Source: CAVYPR01 sp963770505
GTDB lineage: Bacteria > Actinomycetota > Acidimicrobiia > Acidimicrobiales > RAAP-2
DNA length: 64,000 bases
NCBI GenBank assembly: GCA_963770505.1
Contig: CAVYPR010000003.1
Coordinates: forward strand, 620,001 to 684,000
Reading direction: 5' to 3'
Shown: piece by piece, positions 45,434-54,394 of the stretch
How the letters are laid out: every line of letters begins with the position of its first letter
How positions within the stretch are numbered: the stretch's first letter is position 1
Notes under the pieces: model-generated
What the model was told of the DNA's origin: nothing
The model's database searches: none
What the model saw: the letters and a program-made list of their open reading frames with translations, nothing else
Position numbers and translations under genes: made by a program

Positions 45434-46008
45434 CTACAGCTTATGAACCGCGGCTTTTGAGAGGGTTTGGAACTCACTGGGGCTGACGCTCGGAGCGTTG
45501 TAGCCCTCCTGGAGTTCCAGCAGGACGTTCCCCTTGCGGACGACCAAGATGTCCTCTGTGACAGACAGGCCCGTTCGCGGTGATGCTGGCGTGAAACGCC
45601 TCGGAATGATCCCCGTAGCCGCTACCACCTGACTTCGAAACCGTGCTGGTGAACGACCTGCCTTTCTTGCTTCCGGTCCCATGCGTGCAGTCGCTCAGTC
45701 CTGAGGTGAGGGAGTTGAATGCGTTTGCGGCGTTCTTGTATGACGCGAGCTCTTCGATCACCAGTGGAAAGGCCTGGAGCATGCCGTAGTTGAACGTGGC
45801 GGTCGCCTGTGTCGTCGGCTGTGCCGGAAGTGCGGGTCGCGGTACATCCCGGAATTTCAGGATTCGAGCCTGAGGCGACTAGCCAACTCTTGCCGAGTTG
45901 AGAGACAGAAAGCAGTTCAGAACTGAGCTTGCCTGTGGACGCCCCCGCGGGCATGGCCAGCCCCGAAATGAGCATGGCCATAAGTAACAGTGCTCCTGAT
46001 TTCCTCAT
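45434..46008 (-). CDS. Secreted hypothetical protein (PknH-like sensor domain), two frameshifts
   Basis: It begins MRKSGALLLMAMLISGLAMP, a clear signal peptide, and continues LLSVSQLGKSWLVASGSNPE and PGCTA. Near 45810 the frame changes to LPAQPTTQATATFNYGMLQAF, YKNAANAFNSLTSGLSDCTH and SGGSGYGDHSEAFHAS. Near 45560 it changes again to VTEDILVVRKGNVLLELQEG and ends FQTLSKAAVHKL at a TAG (45434). The pattern (conserved Cys pairs, signal peptide, about 190 residues) resembles the extracellular PknH-like sensor domain found alone in actinobacteria. Real length about 190 residues if repaired. Function unknown. Confidence 0.65.
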
Positions 46009-46295
46009 CTCGGACCTCCGGGTGTGAACTAGGTACGTCAGAGTTCGGACGGAAATATGCTACCTACCCGCAGCCCACTGCGGAAGATATGGCGCTACCT
46101 CGTTTTGAGTAGGTGAGTTCATCGAGTGGGTCCGACCTAGCCCCCAGGTGGAGTGCCACAGGACCGGTGCGATCGCGGGCAGCCTTCGTCAGCTGCAAGT
46201 TGCCGCGGCATGAGGCAGGAAGCCGTCCCCACAACTGTGGAGATTGAGCTCGGGGACAGTCGGTAATTCGACCGTTGCACCCGGGTGATGTTCGT

Positions 46296-46839
46296 ATGAT
46301 GGCGCTGTTGCTGAGCCACTACGAAATGTTCTTCGCTGCGAGCGCAGGGGCATCTGCTGCCATCCTCGGCCTCTTAGTCGTGGCCGTGTCGGTCGTCAAC
46401 GCCGACGATTCGGACGCGCGGACTAGGGAGAGGCGGACCGTTCTGGCCGGAAGCGCCTTCCTTGCTTTGGTCGACGTCTTTTTCGTCTCGCTTGTCGCGT
46501 TGGCTGAGGGCGCCGCGGTCTTCGCGGCATCCAACCTCGTGATGGCGATGGTCGGCTTGCTCGCCACCAGCCGCTTAGTGCGGCGAGCAAAGCGAGGCGG
46601 GAAACTTCTCCCGCGGCTTCCCAACTCGCAAGATCAACATTGTCTTCGCAGTCATTTCGGTTGGGGGCTATTCAATCCAATTCGCCCTCGCCATTGCTCT
46701 CCTGGCGGAGATTCACAGCTTTGCTTTGCAGCGAGCATTGGTTCTAGTCATCGTGGCGTTGTTTGGAAGTGCGCTGGGACGAGCTTGGGAGGTCACCGGG
46801 ATACAACAGAGACTCAGCCCTGAATCCACCGATCGGTAG
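46296..46839 (+). CDS. Small membrane protein of unknown function, one frameshift
   Basis: The first frame gives MMALLLSHYEMFFAASAGAS, AAILGLLVVAVSVVNADDSD, FLALVDVFFVSLVALAEGAA and VFAASNLVMAMVGLLATSRL (three or four membrane helices). Near 46600 the frame shifts and the protein goes on as NFSRGFPTRKINIVFAVISV, GGYSIQFALAIALLAEIHSF and ALVLVIVALFGSALGRAWEV to a TAG at 46837-46839. The span is one base over a multiple of three. The repaired product of about 180 residues has six hydrophobic segments. No family is recognised. Confidence 0.62.
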
Positions 46840-47178
46840 GCGTGGTGAGAGAGAAGCGTTAGATGGGCTACGCAAGCGTTGGTGAGCTTTGGATCCTGGC
46901 TGCAGGTGACGCTGAGCGGTGCCGTTGACCTTTTCACGGAACCGTTCGGACGGCGTTCGTCGGCATACGTGTCGCGCCGTTGGCGGCAAGGCAGTGGGCG
47001 CCGTTCCGGTTGGGGGCACCGCGCCGGAACAACCGGCCGTAGGTTATGAAGCTCATCCCCCTCCATCTGAACTGGTCAACTGCAAATGGTCGGGTCGGAA
47101 GGTTTCCGATCTTCGCTGCGGTTCGAGTTTGGCCGTTAGACAGCGGACCGTGTTCCCGACCGGGCAGACTGGTGCCCT
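46840..47178. other. Intergenic stretch without a convincing gene
   Basis: About 340 bases. Short open frames on both strands have no domain-like sequence. It should contain the promoter of the enoyl-CoA hydratase gene at 47179, but no strong -10/-35 pair was seen. Confidence 0.4.
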
Positions 47179-47955
47179 GTGGGTGATTCAGCCACGTTCC
47201 GACTCGATGGCCATGTGGCCACCATCACCTACAACCGACCCGACGCTCTCAACGCCATCAACGCCGAGATGAGGCGGGACCTCAATGACGCCTTCTCGCG
47301 TTTTCGTGACGACGAGGACGCATGGGTGGCCATCGTCACCGGTTCGGGACGGGCTTTCTGCGTCGGCGGGGACCTACGCGACGGAGCTGGGTCTGCGGGG
47401 GAGTTCGCCGGCACGTTCTGGGAGAAGCCGACGCTGAATTCCTTTGAGAGCGGATGGGAGATCTTCAAGCCGGTCATCGCTGCCGTGAACGGGTACTGCC
47501 TGGGTTACGGACTCACGCTTGCCAGCTGGTGCGACTTCGTCGTGGCGAGTGACCGAGCCGAGTTCGGTCTTCCCGAGGTGAGCCTCGGAGTCCCGGCGAT
47601 TGTGGCATCGATACGCCTGCCGCAGCGCATCAACTGGGCCGATGCGATGGAGCTGTTGCTCACGGGGGAGCGCATCGATGCCGAGCGAGCCCACGCGATG
47701 GGTCTGGTCTGGAGGGTCGTCCCTCATGACACTCTGCTCGACGAGGCCAATGCGCTGGCTGGACGCCTTCTCAGCGGAGCGCCTCTGGCTCAGCGGGCCA
47801 TGAAGGAGATGGCGATGCGGACCCGACACATGGCGACGCTGGAGGCCATCCGCTTCGGCGAGACCATGCGGCAAGTCGCCGGGGGGACCCAGGACGCGGC
47901 CGAAGGTCGTCAGGCCTCAGCGGAGCAACGCTCGCCGCGCTGGACCGGACACTGA
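47179..47955 (+). CDS. Enoyl-CoA hydratase/isomerase family protein
   Basis: A 258-residue crotonase: VATITYNRPDALNAINAEMR, GSGRAFCVGGDLRDG, PVIAAVNGYCLGYGLTLASW, and both catalytic glutamates are kept, in FGLPEVSLGVP and WADAMELLLTGERI. The C-terminus EGRQASAEQRSPRWTGH is a frequent ending in this group. It should hydrate or isomerise an enoyl-CoA. It stands alone, with eroded genes on both sides, and uses a GTG at 47179. Confidence 0.9.
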   Translation: MGDSATFRLDGHVATITYNRPDALNAINAEMRRDLNDAFSRFRDDEDAWVAIVTGSGRAFCVGGDLRDGAGSAGEFAGTFWEKPTLNSFESGWEIFKPVIAAVNGYCLGYGLTLASWCDFVVASDRAEFGLPEVSLGVPAIVASIRLPQRINWADAMELLLTGERIDAERAHAMGLVWRVVPHDTLLDEANALAGRLLSGAPLAQRAMKEMAMRTRHMATLEAIRFGETMRQVAGGTQDAAEGRQASAEQRSPRWTGH

Positions 47956-48089
47956 CCCGCACCGTTGCTGACTCGGCGGCGGGGGTTCACATTGGGACCT
48001 ACGAGCAGCTGTCAAGGTATGCGTAATAACTGATCAGGGTGTTCGGACCTCCCATGCCGGCTGCCGCGGCTCGTCGTTGCACACGACGA

Positions 48090-48320
48090 AGTCGGGGTGA
48101 TCGGTCGGATGAGCCGTGGTCCTGGTTCCCCGCCGTGACGCCGGGCAGCGTGAAGGGACTGTTGCTGGGGGTGGCCGACATTGACGCCGCGACGGACGAG
48201 CTCAGCGCCAAGGGCATCGAGTTCGAGGGGATCGAGCAGGCACCCTGGGGACGCTTCGTCCAGGTTGCCGACCCCGACGACAGCCGGGTCATCCTCCAGC
48301 AGAACGCCTGTGGGCCGCCA
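48090..48320 (+). pseudogene. C-terminal fragment of a VOC (glyoxalase-fold) protein
   Basis: DEPWSWFPAVTPGSVKGLLL, GVADIDAATDELSAKGIEFE and WGRFVQVADPDDSRVILQQN form the second half of a VOC protein, with the final metal-site region. The N-terminal half is missing or unreadable, and the frame runs on into the AIM24-type gene without a stop. It is likely a remnant; an in-frame start at 48039 carries no VOC sequence. Confidence 0.65.
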
Positions 48321-48419
48321 CGGCGGGCCTGGGGGAGCCGGGCCCGGTCGGGCCGTCATCACGAGTGCGGGATCGGTACGCTGAGGCGCGAAGCCGCCGC
48401 CCACCCAATGGAGGACGCC

Positions 48420-49181
48420 ATGCAGGACACCGTGCAAGGAACGACCATGCCGGTGCTCGAGGTCACGCTCGACCCGGGCGAGACGGTCCTCTCGGAGGAC
48501 GGCGAGTTCTCCTGGATGACCGACACCATCCAGATGTCGACCAAGTTCGGTGGAGGCGCGGGCGGCAAGGGCGTCGTGGGGGCGCTCAAGCGGGCGGTGG
48601 CCGGCGGCACCTTCGTGTTCAACGCCTACACCGCGCAGGGCGGGCCGGGCATGGTGGCCTTCGCCGCCAAGCTTCCGGGCAAGATCCTGCCCATCGAGGT
48701 GGCCCCGGGCAACGAGTTCATCTGCCACCGCCACGGCTTCTTGGCCGGCCTCCCCGGGATCCAGATCGCCCCCGCCCTGCAGCAGTCGTTCTCTGGCGGC
48801 ATCTTCGGCGGCGAGGGGTTCATCCTTCAGCGGCTGAGCGGCACGGCGCGGGCCTGGATCGAGCTTTCGGGCGAGATCCGCGCCTACGACCTGGCGGCCG
48901 GCGAGACCCTGCGGGCCCACCCCGGCCATGTCGGGCTCTTCCAGGCCTCGGTGACCTTCGCCGTCCAGCGGGTGCCGGGGATGGCCAACCACTACATGGG
49001 CAAGGACGGCCACCACTTCGTCCAGCTGACCGGCCCGGGCCGGGTCTACCTGCAGTCGCTGCCCCTGCCCATCCTGGCCGGTGCCCTCGAGCCTTACGTC
49101 GACAAGGGCGACCACCACGACAGCCACTCGGCCGTTGAAGGTGGCGCCGTCGGCGGCATTATCGGTGGGCTACTGCACTAA
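48420..49181 (+). CDS. TIGR00266 / AIM24 family protein
   Basis: A 253-residue beta-rich protein: VLEVTLDPGETVLSEDGEFS, TDTIQMSTKFGGGAGGKGVV, GGTFVFNAYTAQGGPGMVAF, IEVAPGNEFICHRHGFLAG, the VGLFQASVTFAVQRVPG region and GRVYLQSLPLPILAGAL. This is the AIM24/TIGR00266 pattern, a double-psi-type fold of unknown biochemical role found in bacteria and mitochondria. The ATG at 48420 has GGAGG five bases upstream and was preferred to the one at 48408. A Gly-rich tail (GGAVGGIIGGLLH) ends the protein. Confidence 0.88.
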   Translation: MQDTVQGTTMPVLEVTLDPGETVLSEDGEFSWMTDTIQMSTKFGGGAGGKGVVGALKRAVAGGTFVFNAYTAQGGPGMVAFAAKLPGKILPIEVAPGNEFICHRHGFLAGLPGIQIAPALQQSFSGGIFGGEGFILQRLSGTARAWIELSGEIRAYDLAAGETLRAHPGHVGLFQASVTFAVQRVPGMANHYMGKDGHHFVQLTGPGRVYLQSLPLPILAGALEPYVDKGDHHDSHSAVEGGAVGGIIGGLLH

Positions 49182-49314
49182 CCTCGATCATTCGTTCCGC
49201 TTCCGGCGATGTTGCTGTCGTCGACCTTTGCCCTGGGTGCCCCACTCGTGCCGCCACGGGACTGCGACCTCCACCCGGCGAACTGGGCGACCTTTCCTCC
49301 TCTGCCCAGTCGCG

Positions 49315-50319
49315 CTATCGAAATACCCCCTCCCCTGATCGGCCCGGCACCGGACGATGCTCCCGGGGAGCATCGTCCAAGCGCCGCGCCAGGAAGTCGA
49401 CGATGGTTCCGGCGACCTCGTAGGGCGCCTCGATCGGCAACAGGTGACCGGCATCGTCGAACCAGACGAGCTCGCTGTCGGGGATCAGATCCGCCATCCG
49501 TTGCTCCACACTCGGCGGAGTGAACCAGTCGAGCCGACCGGCGAGGACCAGGGTGGGGACGGCGATTTCGGGTAGGAACTCCGCGGTGTGGTGTCGGCGG
49601 AGCCCACTCATCATCTTGAACAGCACGGAGAAGTTGACTTCGCCGATGTGCGCCAAGTGCGAGGCGATGTCCTCCTCCTTCACGTTCGGTCCACCGATGC
49701 CGGTGAGCTGGATGACACGTCGTCCCAAGCCTGGATGTGCGACACGTCGAAGCATCGGGCGAAGCCCCTCAAGGGGGACGAACGCTAGGATCACCTCCCC
49801 GAGGGGGTAGAGCCGATCGAGCAGGGGCTTCTCGGCCAAGGTTCTCACCGGGTTCTCGAACGCGCCGGCAATCGGGACGAGGCCGGCGACCCGCTCGGGC
49901 GCTACCCGACACGTCTCCACGATGGCCTGCACCCCAATGGAGTGGCCCACGAGCACGGCGCGCTCCACGCCGGCGTCGTCAAGCACCTCCACGATGTCGG
50001 CCGCAAGGCGCTCGGGCGCAACGTCTTCGGCTCGAAGATCGCGCCCTGCGATTCCCGGCCGACGCGGCAGCCCGGACTCCCCGTGGCCCCTCATGTCCAA
50101 GAAGATCGCCCGATGTCCGGCGGCGACGACCGCAGGTCCGATCGTGGTCCAGTACCCGTCGGTGCACGTCCAGCCGTTCACGAAGACGACCGGTATGCCC
50201 AGACCATCACCACGAATCGTGTAGGCAATCCGGGTCCCGTCGGACACCGTGAGGTCGTGGTCCTTCGGAAATGAGGCTTGCTGGTGGGCCTTGTCCCGGC
50301 TCGTGCGGCCGGGGGTCAT
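49315..50319 (-). CDS. Alpha/beta hydrolase
   Basis: A 334-residue hydrolase with the nucleophile elbow VLVGHSIGVQAIVE (Ser127), oxyanion region VVFVNGWTCTDGYW (about 44-57), the acid Asp in LVLAGRLDWFTPPS and the catalytic His in FDDAGHLLPIEAP. The length, with a cap region between about 150 and 230, fits epoxide-hydrolase or C-C-bond-hydrolase-like enzymes as well as esterases. It is the last gene of the leftward catabolic operon, 10 bases after the amidohydrolase, so a role in opening or releasing a ring fragment is possible. Confidence 0.88.
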   Translation of the reverse strand: MTPGRTSRDKAHQQASFPKDHDLTVSDGTRIAYTIRGDGLGIPVVFVNGWTCTDGYWTTIGPAVVAAGHRAIFLDMRGHGESGLPRRPGIAGRDLRAEDVAPERLAADIVEVLDDAGVERAVLVGHSIGVQAIVETCRVAPERVAGLVPIAGAFENPVRTLAEKPLLDRLYPLGEVILAFVPLEGLRPMLRRVAHPGLGRRVIQLTGIGGPNVKEEDIASHLAHIGEVNFSVLFKMMSGLRRHHTAEFLPEIAVPTLVLAGRLDWFTPPSVEQRMADLIPDSELVWFDDAGHLLPIEAPYEVAGTIVDFLARRLDDAPREHRPVPGRSGEGVFR

Positions 50320-50329
50320 CCTCGTCGTT

Positions 50330-51607
50330 TCATCCCACGTCGTTGCGGTAGATCAGGCCGCCCTTCATCACGAAGCAGACCCGCTCGGTGGCCGTGATGT
50401 CGACCAGGGGGTCGCCGGGCACCCCCACCACGTCGGCCAGCAGCCCGGCCTCCAGCCGGCCGCGGTCGTCGACGTCGATGAGCTCGGCCGACACCGTGGT
50501 GGCGGCGCGCAGCGCCTGCAGCGGGGTCATGCCCCGATCGACCAGGGCCACCAGCTCCTTGGCGTTGCGCCCGTGGGGGATGGCCGGCGCGTCGGTCCCG
50601 CAGGCGATGCGGGCCCCGCGGGCGATGGCCTTGCTGACCGTCTCCTTGGCCCGGGGGAACACCTCGGCCGCCTTGGCCTGGAGCTCGGGGGCGGCCCGCG
50701 AGACGTCCATGCCGTCGGCCAGGTAGGTGGTGGGCACCAGGAACCGGCCCCGCTCGACCAGGAGGTCGAGCGTCTCGTCGCTCATGAGCGAGCCGTGCTC
50801 GATGCAGTCGATGCCCGCCTCGATGGCCGCCCGGATCCCCTCGTCCCCGTGGGCGTGGGCGGCCACCCGGAGCCCGGCCCGGTGGGCCTCGTCGACGATC
50901 ACCGCCAGCTCCTCGTCGGAGTACTGCTGGGCCCCGGCCGGACCGGTGTGCGACATGACCCCACCCGAGGCGCAGCACTTGATGAGCCGGGCCCCGTGCT
51001 TGATCTGGTAGCGGACGGCCCGGCGGATCTGGCTGACCCCGTCGGCCACCCCCTCCTCGACGCTGAGGGGCATGATGTGCGGCGCCAGGGCCTGGAACAT
51101 GGTCGGGTCGAGGTGGCCGCCGGTCGGGGTGATGGCGTGGCCGGCCGGGACCACCCGGGGGCCGTCGACCCAGCCGAGGTCGATGGCCTTCTGCAGGGCG
51201 ACGTCGAGCAGGAGGCCCCCGGTCGGCACGAACAGCCCGAGGTTGCGCACGGTGGTGAAGCCGGCCCACAGCGTCCGGCGGGCGTTGGCCACCGAGCGCA
51301 GCGTCCGCACCGCCGAGTCGTCCTGCACCGGGTTGAGCGGGCTGGCGTGGTCCGGCCCGCCCAAGAGGAGGTTGACCTCCATGTCCATGAGCCCGGGCAG
51401 AAGGGTCACGTCGCCCAGGTCGACGACGACCGCCTCGGAGGGCACCGTCGCCGGGGCCACCTCGGCGATCCGCTCGCCCTCGACCAGCAGGCTCCCGGGC
51501 TCGACCAGCTCGCCCCGGAGGACGTCGAGCATCCGGGCGGACCGCAGGTGGACCAGCTCGGGCCCGCGCCGCCGCCCCCCGCTGCGTTCGCTGGTCGATG
51601 ACGGCAT
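50330..51607 (-). CDS. Amidohydrolase family protein with altered HxH motif
   Basis: A 425-residue protein of the imidazolonepropionase-like amidohydrolase group: VHLRSARMLDVLRGELVEPG, TLLPGLMDMEVNLLLGGPD, GFTTVRNLGLFV, AGHAITPTGGHLDPTMFQAL, HGARLIKCCASGGVMSHTGP, RVAAHAHGDEGIRAAIEAGI, IEHGSLMSDETL and IACGTDAPAIPHGRNAKELV. The usual DxHxH at the end of the first barrel strand reads DMEVN, so both metal His are replaced, while the bridging Lys, later His and final Asp are kept. A single-metal or altered-metal site is inferred. In the leftward operon between the DUF35-thiolase and the hydrolase. Confidence 0.87.
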   Translation of the reverse strand: MPSSTSERSGGRRRGPELVHLRSARMLDVLRGELVEPGSLLVEGERIAEVAPATVPSEAVVVDLGDVTLLPGLMDMEVNLLLGGPDHASPLNPVQDDSAVRTLRSVANARRTLWAGFTTVRNLGLFVPTGGLLLDVALQKAIDLGWVDGPRVVPAGHAITPTGGHLDPTMFQALAPHIMPLSVEEGVADGVSQIRRAVRYQIKHGARLIKCCASGGVMSHTGPAGAQQYSDEELAVIVDEAHRAGLRVAAHAHGDEGIRAAIEAGIDCIEHGSLMSDETLDLLVERGRFLVPTTYLADGMDVSRAAPELQAKAAEVFPRAKETVSKAIARGARIACGTDAPAIPHGRNAKELVALVDRGMTPLQALRAATTVSAELIDVDDRGRLEAGLLADVVGVPGDPLVDITATERVCFVMKGGLIYRNDVG

Positions 51608-51709
51608 CGTGTCCCCCGTTCGTCGAGAAGGGCGTTCTCCGGCGAGGCAAGCGATCGTACCGTGCGCCGCCCCGGGCCGGGGCCCCCGGCGGTCGGTCCG
51701 GCCGGTCCC

Positions 51710-53333
51710 TCAGCCGTCGCCTCGGAGCAGGAGGACCCCCGAGGGGGTCCCCCCGCCCGAGGTGACCACGGCCGTGCTGGCGCCTTGGACCTGGCGGTCG
51801 CCGGCCTCGTGGCGGAGCTGGGTCACCGCCTCGTACAAGAAGCCGAACCCGTGGGTCCGGCCCTCGGAGAGCTGGCCGCCGTGGGGGTTGACCGGGAGGT
51901 CGCCGTCGAGGGCGATCCGCCGTCCGCCGTCGATCCAGTCCTGGGCCTCGCCGAGCCCGCAGAACCCGAGGGCCTCGAGCCAGGAGACGGCGTTGAAGGT
52001 GAACCCGTCGTAGACGAGGGCCAGGTCGACGTCGGCCGGGCGCAGGTCGGTCCGGGTCCACAGGTGGGCCGCCTGGCCGAGGACCTGGGGCTCGTGGGTG
52101 AGGGTCCCCTGGTCCCACGAGACCCTTTCCATGATCTGGGTGCCCACCGCCTCGACGCGGACGGCCGGTTTGGGGAGGTCGGGCGCGGCCGAGGCCGCCG
52201 ACACCACCACGGCGATCGACCCGTCGCAGGGGACGTCGCAGTCGTAGAGGCCGAACGGGGTGGTGATCGGCCGGGCCGAGAGGTAGTCGTCCATGGTCAT
52301 GGGGTCGCGGTAGATGGCGGCGGGGTTGCGGGCGGCGTTGGCCCGGCCGTTGAGGGCGATCCACCCCAGCAGCTCGCGGCCGGCGCCGTAGCGGTGGAGG
52401 TACTGGTTGGCGTTCATGGCGATCCAGTTGGCCGGCGACAGCGCCCCGAACGGCGCCCGCCAGGCGGCCTGCCCCGCGGCCCGGCCGCCGGCGGGCCCCC
52501 GCTGGCCGAGGGCGGCGAAGGTGGACTCCCAGACCGTGCGGAAGCACAGGACGTGCCGGCAGAGGCCGGCGGACACGGCCAGCATGGCGGCGACGACGGC
52601 GCCGCCGGGCCCGGGCAGGTCGCCCCCGCCGTTGATCCAGGTGGGGTGGAGGCGCAGGGCCTCTTCCAGCGCGCTCACCCCGCCCTCGCTCATCCCCATG
52701 CCGCCCGGCCCGGGGTAGGTGGAGAGGCCGTCGATGTCGTGGGTGTCCAGGCCGGCGTCGGCGACGGCGCCGAGGCAGGCGTCGACGGTCAGCGACAGCG
52801 GGTCGACCATGAGGCGTCGGCCCAGGGCCGAGCGGCCGATCCCCGACAGGACGGACCGGTGCTCGAAGCGGTCGGGGCCGAGCGGGGCGCGGGGGGTGAA
52901 GGGCCCCGGAGTCCGGGACCGGGTTCGGGCCGTCGGGCTCCCCGGTCGGCTCGAAGAGGGGGAGCCAGACGTCGTCGTGCTGCTCGAAGCGGACCGACAC
53001 CGCCTGGCCGACGCGCACCTCGGTGGGTTCGCACCCCACCACGGCGGTGGTGAGCCGGACCTCGGGGTCCTCGGCCAGGGCCACCACGGCCAGCGCGTAC
53101 GGCGGGTCGAGGTCGGGGTGCCAGCGGTGCTGGTTGACGGTGTAGCCGGCCACGGTGGCCCGGCCCGAGACGGCGGTCGGGGCCCACGACCGGCCGGCGC
53201 AGCGGGGGCAGACCGGCACCGGGGGGTGGACCAGCCGGCCGCAGTCGGCGCAGCCCTGGATGCGCAGGACCCCGTCGGCGCCCGAGGTCCAGAACCACTC
53301 GGTGGCCGGGGTCACCTCGGGCAGGGGCCTCAC
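51710..53333 (-). CDS. DUF35 (Zn ribbon/OB-fold)-thiolase fusion protein, one frameshift
   Basis: A GTG at 53333 overlapping the upstream stop opens VRPLPEVTPATEWFW, then the zinc ribbon LRIQGCADCGRLVHPPVPVC and an OB domain (VSGRATVAGYTVNQHRWHPD, AVSVRFEQHDDVWLPLFEPT). Near 52915 the frame shifts; the next frame starts GPFTPRAPLGPDRFEHRSVL and runs without a start codon into the thiolase-like part: SGIGRSALGRRLMVDPLSLT, DIDGLSTYPG, LVYDGFTFNAVSWLEALGFC, HGGQLSEGRTHGFGFLYEAV. The span is one base over a multiple of three. DUF35 plus Ltp-type thiolase is the make-up of steroid side-chain retro-aldolases, so carbon-carbon cleavage is more likely than classic thiolysis. Confidence 0.83.
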
Positions 53334-54394
53334 CGCGGCGGCGCGCCGAGGTCCGCCACGATGTGGGGGAGGTCGAAGGCGGTGCGCACGCCGGGCGGCG
53401 CGGCGCACACGGCGGCCACGGCGTTCACGGCCCGGTTGGCCGTGAAGCCGGGGGAGAGCTCGCCCATGCGCTCGAGCGGGACGTCGAAGCGGATCTCGAC
53501 GTCGAGGGGGGCGTCGCCGGCCACCGCCACCCGCCAGCCGGTGGCCCGGAGCTCCCAGGCCGGATCGAGGTCCTTGGTGCAGTACCAGGTGGCCTGGAAG
53601 GCGAGCAGGGGCTCGCCCCCGCGCCGGCCGGTGACCCGCATCCGCTGGGCGGCCACGGTCCCGGCCTCGATCGTCCCGGCGGCGATGCGGGTGGTCCGTC
53701 GGGCCACGGCCACCGAGCCGGTGCCCTCCACCGACTCCAGGGGGAGGCCCACCTCCTCGGCCACCAGGCGCAGCGAGGGGCCGAAGCTCTGGACCCCGTG
53801 GGCCCAGCGCCCGGGGTCGAACTCGGCCGGGTCCTTTCCGTAGCCCATGAGGTCGAAGAGGAGCTCGGGCGAGGGCCGCCGTGAGAGGTCGGCGAACTCC
53901 TCGATGACCAGGTGGTCGAGCCGGCGCTGCATCGAGGTGAGGACCAGCGGGACAGCCTCGGTGATGAAGCCCGGGCTGCTCCCGGTGCTGTGGATCGACG
54001 ACCCGCCACGCACACAGGCCGCCTCGACCTGCTCCCGGCGCTCGGGGTCCATGCTCGGGGGGTGGTGGAACTCCCCCCGGGTCGTCACGACGTTGGTCCC
54101 GCCGGCCAGGATCGCCGACACCACGTCGAAGTCGCAGCCCTGGGGCATGTAGAGCACGCAGTCGGCGCCGAGGGCCAGCACCAGGTCGGGGTCGGCGGTG
54201 GCCACGACGCCGGTGGGGCCCAGCCCGCACAGCTCCCCGGCGTCCCGGCCGGCCTTCTCCGGCGAGTGCACGTACACCCCGGCCAGCTCCAGGCGGGGGT
54301 GCTCGATGACCCCGCGCAGGGCCCGGGCACCGATGTTCCCGGTCGCCCACTGGACGACCCGCAGCGGCGGGGACCCGTCCTCGGCGGGGGTCAC
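53330..54394 (-). CDS. Dihydrodipicolinate-reductase-like (DapB-like) dehydrogenase
   Basis: A 354-residue protein: RVVQWATGNIGARALRGVIE (dinucleotide-binding, residues 12-31), VYVHSPEKAGRDAGELCGLG, DCVLYMPQGCDFDVVSAILA, NVVTTRGEFHHPPSMDPERR and STGSSPGFITEAVPLVLTSM. This is the actinobacterial DapB-like group, not true lysine-pathway DapB. Members occur beside lipid-transfer thiolases and dehydrogenases but their substrates are not established. The GTG at 54394 and the stop overlap both neighbours by four bases. Confidence 0.87.
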   Translation of the reverse strand: MTPAEDGSPPLRVVQWATGNIGARALRGVIEHPRLELAGVYVHSPEKAGRDAGELCGLGPTGVVATADPDLVLALGADCVLYMPQGCDFDVVSAILAGGTNVVTTRGEFHHPPSMDPERREQVEAACVRGGSSIHSTGSSPGFITEAVPLVLTSMQRRLDHLVIEEFADLSRRPSPELLFDLMGYGKDPAEFDPGRWAHGVQSFGPSLRLVAEEVGLPLESVEGTGSVAVARRTTRIAAGTIEAGTVAAQRMRVTGRRGGEPLLAFQATWYCTKDLDPAWELRATGWRVAVAGDAPLDVEIRFDVPLERMGELSPGFTANRAVNAVAAVCAAPPGVRTAFDLPHIVADLGAPPR

